This document shows positions 26,201 through 34,126 of a stretch of 56,174 bases of DNA, in pieces. This DNA comes from JAAYJM01 sp964498585 (lineage in GTDB: Bacteria; Bacteroidota; Ignavibacteria; Kapaibacteriales; UBA2268): positions 1-56,174 of the forward strand of contig CAZCHH010000016.1 in the NCBI GenBank assembly GCA_964498585.1, written 5' to 3'. Below the pieces are notes generated by a model. That model saw only the letters and a program-made list of their open reading frames with translations, did not search any database and was not told the DNA's origin. The translations under genes and the position numbers were made by a program. Each line of letters opens with the position of its first letter. The stretch's first letter is position 1.

Positions 26201-28519
26201 CTAATAAGCTCTTCTTATTTTTATTTCATTAAGTCCATTATGAACAATGTTTTCATCTAAGACTATATCAAAACCGGATTGTGGAATTCTTTTTTTTGAA
26301 TTTAAGCGGCGCAACACTTCATTGAACTGTTTTTCAGCTTCGTCTAAATAATTCAAATACATCAGTGAATATGCTTTTAAATTAAGAGCATATACTTGAT
26401 TAGGAGCATATTCTAAAGATTTTTCAGCCCAAAAGAGTGATTCTTCAAAATTTTTTTTATTCCCTACTAGTTGGCATAGAGTTGAAGTTGCACTTGCAAT
26501 AACAGAGGGAGTCAGTCCGCCAATTTCAATAGCAAAACGAATAGCTTTTTCTGCCTCATTGTAACGTCCCATACTGCCAAGTGCCTGTCCAAGCTGATAC
26601 CATGCATAACTATTAAGAGGTTCTTCCTGGATATGTATCATAAGCAAGTTATAATTACGTTGAATTTTTTTGTCCATTAAATTACGTGTTAGATTATAAC
26701 CTAAATGCTTTATCATTATATCTGAAGCATCAATACTTTTTCCATTATCATAAATAGAGTTAGCAATTTGTTCGTGAACTCTGCCTTTGAAGTGAATTGT
26801 AGGATATCCAATATTTCTAAATACTCTTGGGTAGCTGTCCAGATGAATTTCAGTCGAGCCAGTAAGCTGCAGGTGTTCACTTTCAACAGTGCAAAAATAA
26901 GCAGCAATACTATCTTTAGTATTTATTAACAATTCTTTGATTTTTTTTGCACTTTCTTTTTCAAGACGCTCATCTGCATCAAGATAAATAATCCAATCAC
27001 AAGTACAATTCTTCAAAGACTCATTTCTTACTTCAGCAAAATCATTATTCCATTCAAAATCAAAAACCTTTGCTCCATAGCTCAATGCTATTTCTTTTGT
27101 CCTGTCTGTTGAGCCGGTATCTACAATTACAATTTCATCAACTATATTCTTTATACTATCTAAACATTCAGGAAGCATTTCTTCTTCGTTTTTTACTATC
27201 ATAGATAGTGATAGCAAATGATGAAAGAGGTTATTCTTAAACTTATTTTCTGTTAAATTATTAATATTTAGAATATGATTTTTCTGTTCTGTTAAAGCAA
27301 AATTTTCTTCAGAAATTGCCTGAAGCACTTTATTGATAAAACATTGTACTTCTAGTCTTTCTGGTTCTAACAGCTTAGCTTTTTCCAATAGTTTTAAAGA
27401 TTCACCAAAATTTTTTGAAATGAAATAAACATTTGCTAATCCTACCATACAACCTGAATCATTAGGATTAGCTGAAAGACCTTTTTCAAATTCAACTTTA
27501 GCAAGTTTAAACTGATTTAATCCAATATAACACTTACCTAAACGGAAATGTATTTGCTCAATAGGTAAGATAAAATCACCAATAATTTGAGATAACAAGC
27601 TTGGCGAGATTTGAGCAGAATACATTGTTTGAAAATAATTCATAGCTTCACTATATTTATACTGGGCAGAATATATTTCACCGAGTATAAAATTTGCGAA
27701 ACTCTGTATTGGCAATATCTTTAAAGAATATTCAGCTCTTTGAACAGCTCTGATATGCTCACCCTGCTGAAAAGCAATTATTGCACCATAGTTTAGTGCT
27801 TGCGGTTTAATAGTACTATTTTCATTTGCTAATTCGATTGCAGTTGAAATATCAAGTTCTGCCTGATTTAAGTCTTTTAATAATAAATGAGTTTTTGCTC
27901 TTTGGTAGTATGAGTATATGTCTTTATCGTTATTTTGAATTGCTAAATTAAGTAATTCGAGATTGCGTAATTGTTTTTTTCCCATTTGTTCCAAGCTATT
28001 GCTATATCCAAGATGGATAAATTCAATATCAGAATTAACTAATTTTAAATTCAGTGCTTGAATTGGTTCAATAATTTGTTCATGGATTATACCATAAAAT
28101 CGAATTTTTGGATGTGAGCGAAACAGACGCAGTAAATTAGTAGCATAAACATCAGTATTTCCATCTATTCTTTTTGCTTCAGATGTAACTTTAATTAATA
28201 TACCACCGGTATTGTAATCAACATTTTTAAGAGTTGAAATTAAAACATTTGGATTTATCAATCTTTCATCGGCGTCAATGCTTAAAATCCAATTGCATTC
28301 TGCTTTTTCAAGAGCATAATTTCTTGCTTCTGAAAAATCATTCTGCCAAGCAATATTAAAAACCTTGCAACCGTAATATTTTGCTATTTCAATAGTTCTG
28401 TCTGTTGAACCAGTATCGACTAAGATTATTTCATCAGCCACATCTTTAATTGAAAATAGACAATCAGGCAAAAATTTCTCTTCATTTTTCGCTATTATGC
28501 AAACGCTAATAGTTTCCAT
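26201..28519 (-). CDS. Tandem GT2 glycosyltransferase domains with TPR repeats
   Basis: 772 residues from ATG 28519 (METISVCIIAKNEEKFLPDC); an ATG at 28534 adds five residues. The protein contains two copies of a WaaE/KdtX-like family 2 glycosyltransferase. The first is at about 1-235 (EIILVDTGSTDRT, WILSIDADERL with the DxD metal site). The second is at about 440-650 (LSMIVKNEEEMLPECL, VDTGSTDRTKEIALSYG, WIIYLDADERL). Each is followed by tetratricopeptide repeats (about 190-400 and 660-760). The TPR parts probably dock a partner. It probably glycosylates lipopolysaccharide core or a surface protein from the cytoplasmic side. It stands alone, without other sugar genes, so the substrate is open. 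Confidence 0.85.
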   Translation of the reverse strand: METISVCIIAKNEEKFLPDCLFSIKDVADEIILVDTGSTDRTIEIAKYYGCKVFNIAWQNDFSEARNYALEKAECNWILSIDADERLINPNVLISTLKNVDYNTGGILIKVTSEAKRIDGNTDVYATNLLRLFRSHPKIRFYGIIHEQIIEPIQALNLKLVNSDIEFIHLGYSNSLEQMGKKQLRNLELLNLAIQNNDKDIYSYYQRAKTHLLLKDLNQAELDISTAIELANENSTIKPQALNYGAIIAFQQGEHIRAVQRAEYSLKILPIQSFANFILGEIYSAQYKYSEAMNYFQTMYSAQISPSLLSQIIGDFILPIEQIHFRLGKCYIGLNQFKLAKVEFEKGLSANPNDSGCMVGLANVYFISKNFGESLKLLEKAKLLEPERLEVQCFINKVLQAISEENFALTEQKNHILNINNLTENKFKNNLFHHLLSLSMIVKNEEEMLPECLDSIKNIVDEIVIVDTGSTDRTKEIALSYGAKVFDFEWNNDFAEVRNESLKNCTCDWIIYLDADERLEKESAKKIKELLINTKDSIAAYFCTVESEHLQLTGSTEIHLDSYPRVFRNIGYPTIHFKGRVHEQIANSIYDNGKSIDASDIMIKHLGYNLTRNLMDKKIQRNYNLLMIHIQEEPLNSYAWYQLGQALGSMGRYNEAEKAIRFAIEIGGLTPSVIASATSTLCQLVGNKKNFEESLFWAEKSLEYAPNQVYALNLKAYSLMYLNYLDEAEKQFNEVLRRLNSKKRIPQSGFDIVLDENIVHNGLNEIKIRRAY

Positions 28520-28667
28520 CCTTGATTTGAGCATTAATTTATTAATCTTTTAGAATAACAAGTTTTTTTGTAAATTCTATTTTTATTTTATTAATTTTTA
28601 AAAATATTATAAAATACTTATTTATTTTTAAAAATTGTAAAAAATTTATGAATTTTCCAAAATTATT

Positions 28668-29918
28668 ATGTTAAAAATATCAATATTAACAATTGGAGAT
28701 GAAATTTGCATAGGTCAAATAGTAAATACAAACGCAAGTTGGATGGCTCAGCAATGTTCCCGTCTTGGTTGCGATGTAATTGTTCACTCATCAATACATG
28801 ATGATAAAGAATTAATAAAAATTGAATTAAATCGCCTGTTAGAAATTTCTGATGTTGTTTTAATTAGTGGTGGATTAGGTCCTACTTCTGATGATTTAAC
28901 AAAACCTGCTTTATGCGAGTTCTTTGATGATGTTTTAGTAAAAAATCAAGATGCACTCGATTTTATTACTAAAATGTTTTCAAAAAGAGGTATTGATATG
29001 CTCGAAAGAAATGTGCAGCAAGCTTATGTTCCTTCAAAATGCAAAGTTATTTTAAATCATATTGGAACTGCTCCCGGTATGCTGTTTGAGCATAAAGATA
29101 AGTATATTATTTCTATGCCCGGAGTTCCTTTAGAAATGAAGAATATGTTTGAAAAGTTTGTTTATAATTTTTTATTTGATTTAATTGAATTAAGAAAAGA
29201 AAATGTTCTTGCCTTTAAAATCTTGCAAACTATCGGAATTCCAGAATCTGTTCTAGCTGAAAAAATTGGTAATCCAGATTTATTCATTCAAGGTGGAACT
29301 CTTGCATTCCTTCCATCATACAAAGGAGTGAAATTAAGAATTGGGTTCAGTGCAAATGATTTTAAAACTGCTAATCAATTAATTTCTGAAGCTGAAAATT
29401 ATATTAGACAAAAAGTAGGTAAATATATTTTTGCAACAGAGGAAGTAACAATTAATCAAGTTATTGCATCACTTTTAATTGAAAAAAATAAAACAATTGC
29501 TGTTGCTGAATCCTGTACCGGAGGTTTGCTTTCTGCTAATTTTACTGATATTCCTGGAAGCTCAAAATATTTTTTTGGTGGAATTGTTGCTTATTCAAAT
29601 GATATTAAAACTAAATTAGTTAATGTTGACGAAAATATAATTAAACGTTTCGGAGCTGTTAGTAAGGAAACAGTTGAGTCTCTTGCCTTAAACGTAAGAA
29701 AGATTTTCAATTCTGATTTTGGTATTGGAATTACTGGAATTGCGGGTCCCAGTGGCGGAACTAAACAAAAACCAGTAGGGACTGTTTGGATAGCACTTGC
29801 TAATAAAAATTCTGTTTATTCTAATAAATTTTTCCTCGGAGACGACAGGATTATTATACGAGAAAGAGCTGTTACTACTGCTTTTAATATGTTATACAAA
29901 AGTTTAATTGACAATTAA
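28668..29918 (+). CDS. cinA: CinA-family protein, nicotinamide-nucleotide amidase
   Basis: 416 residues with both standard CinA domains. The N-terminal MoaB/MoeA-like domain (about 1-170) has LTIGDEICIGQIVNTNASWM and ISGGLGPTSDDLTK and acts in related proteins as ADP-ribose pyrophosphatase. The C-terminal amidase domain (about 255-416) has VAESCTGGLLSANFTDIPGS, FFGGIVAYSN and GITGIAGPSGGTKQKPVGTV. It recycles NMN to nicotinate mononucleotide in the NAD cycle. Length, order and motifs are complete. It is divergent from the GT2 gene and transcribed alone. The 29919-30193 gap holds two hairpins and no gene. Confidence 0.95.
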   Translation: MLKISILTIGDEICIGQIVNTNASWMAQQCSRLGCDVIVHSSIHDDKELIKIELNRLLEISDVVLISGGLGPTSDDLTKPALCEFFDDVLVKNQDALDFITKMFSKRGIDMLERNVQQAYVPSKCKVILNHIGTAPGMLFEHKDKYIISMPGVPLEMKNMFEKFVYNFLFDLIELRKENVLAFKILQTIGIPESVLAEKIGNPDLFIQGGTLAFLPSYKGVKLRIGFSANDFKTANQLISEAENYIRQKVGKYIFATEEVTINQVIASLLIEKNKTIAVAESCTGGLLSANFTDIPGSSKYFFGGIVAYSNDIKTKLVNVDENIIKRFGAVSKETVESLALNVRKIFNSDFGIGITGIAGPSGGTKQKPVGTVWIALANKNSVYSNKFFLGDDRIIIRERAVTTAFNMLYKSLIDN

Positions 29919-30008
29919 TTTTCAATATTTATTAATTAGAAGTTCTAAAAATTGTAATTTGGTCGCATTAACAAAAGAAGGCGTTTACTTTTAAAGAAAT
30001 GAACTTTT

Positions 30009-30025
30009 AAGTCATCAGATGACTT
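30009..30025. repeat. AAGTCAT/ATGACTT hairpin
   Basis: Seven-base perfect arms over CAG. A related hairpin, GATGACT/AGTCATC, is at 41344-41360. Neither has a T tract. Confidence 0.45.
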
Positions 30026-30146
30026 CCCATTTAAAACTATTTGTATTACAATATGTAATACATATAATTACATGATAGAAATACTAAAGTAGTTTATTCC
30101 GTAAAACATTGAAGTATATCATAAGTAGTTGTTACCAAAGAGTTTC

Positions 30147-30179
30147 ATTCATCCGATAACTGCGAGTTCTCGGATGAAT
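30147..30179. terminator. Long hairpin between convergent cinA and purN
   Basis: ATTCATCCGA (30147-30156) pairs with TCGGATGAAT (30170-30179), and an inner AACT/AGTT stem closes on GCG. It lies 15 bases past the purN stop. No clear T tract follows, so it may act as a transcript end stabiliser. Confidence 0.5.
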
Positions 30180-30193
30180 AATTTAGGATAATT

Positions 30194-30793
30194 TTATAAT
30201 TTAATATCCCCTTTTGCAATTTTTTGTAGAGTTTGCCAATAAATTTGATGTTCAACTTCGAGAATACGTGCTGCAAGAATTTCGGGACTATCATCTGGAA
30301 ATACCGGCACAATCTCTTGAGCTAAGATTTTTCCTCTGTCGTATTCACTGTTGACTGAATGAACAGAAACCCCACTTTCAATTTCCTTTGCTTCAATCAC
30401 AGCTCTATGCACAGCCATTCCATACATTGATTCACCTCCATATTTTGGTAGCAGTGCCGGATGAATATTAAGTACCCTACCTTTGAAATGCTCAATTACT
30501 CTTTTGCTTAACATTTTCATATATCCAGCTAAAACAATAGTATCAACACCGTGCTTTTCTAAATGCTCAATAATAGCATTGTCAAGTTGCTTTTGTTCCG
30601 GATATTTTATTGAACTGATATGATAGCAAGGAATATTTTCTATTTTTGCTCTTTCTAAAACATAAGCTTTGGAATTATTTGAAATTATAACACAGGGTTG
30701 TGCATTGAGAAGTTTCTTCTTTATTGCATCTATTATTGCCTGAACATTGCTTCCGCTATGTGAAGCTAAAAAACCTAAATTTAATGTTACCAT
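30194..30793 (-). CDS. purN: Phosphoribosylglycinamide formyltransferase
   Basis: GART, the folate-dependent enzyme that formylates glycinamide ribonucleotide in purine synthesis. 199 residues, normal length. It begins MVTLNLGFLASHSGSNVQAI. The catalytic Asn-His-Asp set is recognisable: LNIHPALLPKYGGESMYGM holds Asn and His, and SEYDRGKILAQE holds the Asp. LAGYMKMLSKRVIEHF precedes them. The usual GSGSN phosphate loop reads SHSGSN. A TAATTTTG box on the minus strand (30845 to 30838) about 45 bases upstream may be its promoter. It is not in a pur operon here. Confidence 0.96.
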   Translation of the reverse strand: MVTLNLGFLASHSGSNVQAIIDAIKKKLLNAQPCVIISNNSKAYVLERAKIENIPCYHISSIKYPEQKQLDNAIIEHLEKHGVDTIVLAGYMKMLSKRVIEHFKGRVLNIHPALLPKYGGESMYGMAVHRAVIEAKEIESGVSVHSVNSEYDRGKILAQEIVPVFPDDSPEILAARILEVEHQIYWQTLQKIAKGDIKL

Positions 30794-30845
30794 ATTTTTT
30801 TTGTTAAATATAATATAAGCTTACTATTTCTTTACCACAAAATTA

Positions 30846-31387
30846 TTGATTTTTATTAAATTATTCATCTTTTTTTTATTATTATTTGCTCAAGAAAAAT
30901 TCATCTGGAAGCACTTTAACTAATTTGCCTTTTAAGATATAATAATTTAGAATGTCAATCCAAACCGCTAAAAATAAGAATTTTTTAACAAAATGACATA
31001 ATGATTTGTCCAGCGCTGGCTGAAATAGGGCTGATATGTTTTTTATAATTATAGTTTTATTGTTAGCCAAAAACAATTTTCAGTATAAAGAAAATTCCGT
31101 TATGAATTTATTATTGGTAGAAATTATTGCTGAATTAATTGTAGTAACTCCATAGGAGTTAAATATTTGTTAAAGTCTTTATTAATATTCGACTCCTACG
31201 GAGTAATGTGAACTCATTGATTAACAATATTTTTCAATAAACATATCAGCAATACACCACTAACGCTGGATAAAGCTGTAATTGCTAATCCCTAATAAAC
31301 ACTTCATTACTAAAAACAATTTATTAGAAAATTTGAAGAAAATTTAGTAAATTGTAAATTATTTTATTATTTAAATAGAAAAAATAT
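30846..31387. other. Gene-free stretch with small palindromes
   Basis: No convincing gene: a 64-codon minus-strand frame (30882-31076) has no recognisable motif. Perfect palindromic motifs are CCAGCGCTGG at 31010-31019, TAACTCC/GGAGTTA at 31145-31161 and ACTCC/GGAGT at 31192-31204. The last two share a sequence and may be copies of one dispersed hairpin. Confidence 0.45.
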
Positions 31388-32401
31388 ATGGGTGCACATG
31401 TTTTTGTAGTAAATAGTGATACTTTTCCATTAATGAGGGATAATGGATTAGTTGCTGTATTTGAAGAAGATAAAACAGCTAAACTACACCAAAAAACAAA
31501 AGCTGACATTATAGCAGACTTATCTTGTTTAAGGATAAATGATAGAATTTTCTTTTATGAAATTGGTATAGGTTTTCATGGGGTATATGAAGTTATAAGT
31601 TATCCATTTATTGATAATACTATTTTAAAATCAAATTCTTATAGACTTACTGGGGCACCTTATAGAGCATTGATTAGGCCTAAATATTATTTTAAAAATC
31701 CTGTTCCAGAAAAAAGAGTTTTTGGCTTGAAAAATTCTGCTAATGATTTTCGTTCTCTTTTTTATAAAAAAGCATTAGGAAGAGGAAAAGCTAATACTCA
31801 TATTTTCCCCGAAGAAGAAAAGAATTTATTTGAATTATTAAATAAGTCAAATAATGGTATTTCTGAAATATCTATAACTCCTTATAAACCAAAAAATGAT
31901 TTAAAAATATTCTTTGATCTATCCACTAATGACAACGGAGAATTACTTTATGAAAAGATATTAGAAGGTTGGATAACTCAAAATATTGATAAATTTGATA
32001 ACAACTGTCATAAGTTTCTGGGAAAAATTCAAGACATTGAGTGCTTTGCTAATTATGTACCAGTTAATATTGCAGGTGGAAATATTGATTTAATTGTTTA
32101 TCATAATAATAATTTTCCTTCCATTAACAGTAGATACAAAATTTCAATTATTGAATTAAAAAAGGGAATTGTAGATAGGAATAGTATAATAGAAGTAGAA
32201 GAATACATTAAATGGGCTTATGAAAATATCTCAAGTAATGATATTGAAATAATCCAACCAATTGTTATAGGGAAAAAAATTAATGATTCTGCTATTAAAA
32301 GAGCAAAAGAGTATGGAATAAATAAAAGAAACCCAATATTAGTCGAATATAATGTTGATGCAAGTCATTATTTTATTGACTTTGAAATAATTAATTATTA
32401 A
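31388..32401 (+). CDS. Probable type II restriction endonuclease (PD-(D/E)XK) next to a methyltransferase
   Basis: 337 residues, no named family recognised with certainty. The first 110 residues (MGAHVFVVNSDTFPLMRDNG, INDRIFFYEIGIGFHGVYEV) resemble an EVE/PUA-like domain, used in other proteins to read modified bases. The C-terminal half shows a nuclease core: NIDLIVYH with Asp234, then ISIIELKKG with Glu256-Leu-Lys258, the D-xn-ExK pattern of PD-(D/E)XK enzymes. EVEEYIKWA follows, as in DUF91/NucS-like nucleases. The methyltransferase gene starts 4 bases after the stop, so they form one operon and most likely a restriction-modification system. The recognition sequence cannot be predicted. 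The start at 31388 is the first ATG; no transfer mark flanks it. Confidence 0.72.
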   Translation: MGAHVFVVNSDTFPLMRDNGLVAVFEEDKTAKLHQKTKADIIADLSCLRINDRIFFYEIGIGFHGVYEVISYPFIDNTILKSNSYRLTGAPYRALIRPKYYFKNPVPEKRVFGLKNSANDFRSLFYKKALGRGKANTHIFPEEEKNLFELLNKSNNGISEISITPYKPKNDLKIFFDLSTNDNGELLYEKILEGWITQNIDKFDNNCHKFLGKIQDIECFANYVPVNIAGGNIDLIVYHNNNFPSINSRYKISIIELKKGIVDRNSIIEVEEYIKWAYENISSNDIEIIQPIVIGKKINDSAIKRAKEYGINKRNPILVEYNVDASHYFIDFEIINY

Positions 32402-32405
32402 TAAT

Positions 32406-33230
32406 ATGATTGAAAAATATATAAATAAAGTAATTCATGGCGATTGTTTAGATGTACTTAAAGGAATTCCTAATGATTCAATTCATTTAATTATAACATC
32501 TCCACCATACAATCTTAATATTTCTTATCAAAACCACTCAGATGAATTACCATATAATGATTATTTAAAATGGATGTCTGAAGTTTGGAAAGAATGTAAT
32601 GATGTTTTAGTTCAAGGTGGAAGATTATGTATTAATATAGGAGAAAATAAAAGACAAAACATATCATATCCAACATATTCAGCTTTTATTCAACAATGTG
32701 TTGATCTAAATATGCTTTATAGAGGAACAATTATTTGGAATAAAAATAGCGCAGCAAAACATACTGCTTGGGGGAGTTGGAATAGCTCCTCAAATCCACA
32801 TATTGTTCCAAGACATGAATATATAATAATTTTTTCAAAAGGTGATTATAAGCTTATTGGCAAAAAAGAAAACTGTGATTTAAAGCCCGATGAATTTATG
32901 GAATATACAAGAAGTGTCTGGAGTTTTGGAACTGAAAGCAAAACAAAAATAGGGCATCCAGCTCCTTTTCCACTAGAATTACCTAAACGTCTCATAAAAT
33001 TCTATTCTTTTAAAGAGCAAATCATACTTGACCCTTTTGCAGGAAGTGGTACTGTTGGAGTTGCTGCTTCTCTTTTAGAAAGAAAGTACATTCTTATTGA
33101 CAATTCCAAAGAATATTGCTTTTTAGCTGAAAATAGAATAAATAATAGAAATGGCAATAGTTTATTTAATATATCTAATAATAAAGAATTTAACGATAGT
33201 AAAGTTGAGTTACAACTTTTAAATAATTAA
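32406..33230 (+). CDS. Site-specific DNA methyltransferase, beta class (N4-cytosine or N6-adenine)
   Basis: 274 residues. Motif IV comes first (TSPPY at residues 31-35, in LIITSPPYNLNISYQ) and the SAM-binding motif I last (DPFAGSGTVGVAAS from residue 209). This permuted order defines the beta class. TSPPY favours N4-methylcytosine, but N6-adenine enzymes also use it. The N-terminus IHGDCLDVLKGIPNDSIHLI is typical of this group. The target-recognition region lies at about 100-180. It is coupled to the upstream nuclease-like gene with a 4-base gap. The motifs are intact, so it should be active and protect host DNA. Confidence 0.93.
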   Translation: MIEKYINKVIHGDCLDVLKGIPNDSIHLIITSPPYNLNISYQNHSDELPYNDYLKWMSEVWKECNDVLVQGGRLCINIGENKRQNISYPTYSAFIQQCVDLNMLYRGTIIWNKNSAAKHTAWGSWNSSSNPHIVPRHEYIIIFSKGDYKLIGKKENCDLKPDEFMEYTRSVWSFGTESKTKIGHPAPFPLELPKRLIKFYSFKEQIILDPFAGSGTVGVAASLLERKYILIDNSKEYCFLAENRINNRNGNSLFNISNNKEFNDSKVELQLLNN

Positions 33231-33255
33231 TACTAATTCACATAAAAGAATCTGT

Positions 33256-33993
33256 ATGAAAAAAATACTTATAATTGGAGCATGCTCAGCAATTGCTCAG
33301 GAAACCTCTAAACTCTTTGTTAAAGATGGCAATTCCCTTTTCCTTGCTGATATCAATGAAGCAGGTTTGGAAATTGTAAAAAAAGATTTGTTAGTTCTTA
33401 ACCAAACTGAAATTCACACATCTTTTTTTGATGTAACTGATTTTTCAAAGCATAATGAACTAATTGATAAAGCAATAAGTGCCTTGAATGGACTTGATTT
33501 AGTTTTTATAGCACACGGAACTCTACCAAATCAGGAAGCAGTCCAAAAAGATGTAAATCTAGCACTCAAAGAATTTACTATTAATGCAACGAGCATTATT
33601 TCACTTTGCACATTATTAGCTAATTATTTTGAAGAAAAAAAAGACGGCTGCATTGCAGTTATTTCTTCTGTTGCCGGAGACAGAGGTCGTCAATCCAATT
33701 ATCTTTATGGTTCTGCAAAAGGAGCTGTTTCTCTTTTCTTGCAGGGATTGCGTAATCGTCTATCTAAATCTAATGTTCATATCTTGACAATTAAACCGGG
33801 CTTAGTTGATTCTCCTATGACTGCTCATCTTCCAAAGAATTTCCTTTATTCAAAACCAGCAGTGATTGCAAATGGAATTTATTCGGCTATTGAAAATAAA
33901 AAAGATATAGTATATCTACCTAAATTTTGGTGGCTAATATTAACTATTTTAAAATTAATTCCGGAATCAATTTTTAAAAAGCTAAGTTTATAA
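33256..33993 (+). CDS. Short-chain dehydrogenase/reductase, DprE2-like
   Basis: 245-residue Rossmann-fold oxidoreductase. The dinucleotide motif reads ILIIGACSAIAQETSKLF, the atypical G-x-x-S-A-I-A form seen in DprE2-like proteins. The active site has Ser in AVISSVAGDRGRQSN and Tyr-x3-Lys in YGSAKGAVSLFLQGLRNRL. HILTIKPGLVDSPMT follows. A hydrophobic C-terminus (FWWLILTILKLIPESIF) suggests membrane attachment. DprE2 works with the FAD enzyme DprE1 to epimerise decaprenyl-phosphoryl ribose; no DprE1 is nearby, so the substrate is unproven. It follows the methyltransferase by 25 bases in the same direction but is probably unrelated to it. Confidence 0.85.
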   Translation: MKKILIIGACSAIAQETSKLFVKDGNSLFLADINEAGLEIVKKDLLVLNQTEIHTSFFDVTDFSKHNELIDKAISALNGLDLVFIAHGTLPNQEAVQKDVNLALKEFTINATSIISLCTLLANYFEEKKDGCIAVISSVAGDRGRQSNYLYGSAKGAVSLFLQGLRNRLSKSNVHILTIKPGLVDSPMTAHLPKNFLYSKPAVIANGIYSAIENKKDIVYLPKFWWLILTILKLIPESIFKKLSL

Positions 33994-34126
33994 GCTGGCT
34001 TGCCAATAACTCTTTGACCTAAATTATTATTTTTGTTTTTTTTGTCTTGTCCATAATTTTTACCTATTGTTATTGAAAAAAAGTAAACGTTATTTAGGGC
34101 AAGATAACTAATCATTAATCATTAAA

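Noticed and set aside
30882..31076. 64-codon minus-strand gene
   Set aside because: No motif, no start context, AT-rich intergenic DNA; no support beyond an open frame.
31388..33230. Phage or island origin of the restriction-modification pair
   Set aside because: No integrase, attachment-like repeats or change in base composition that I can see; it sits between ordinary genes.
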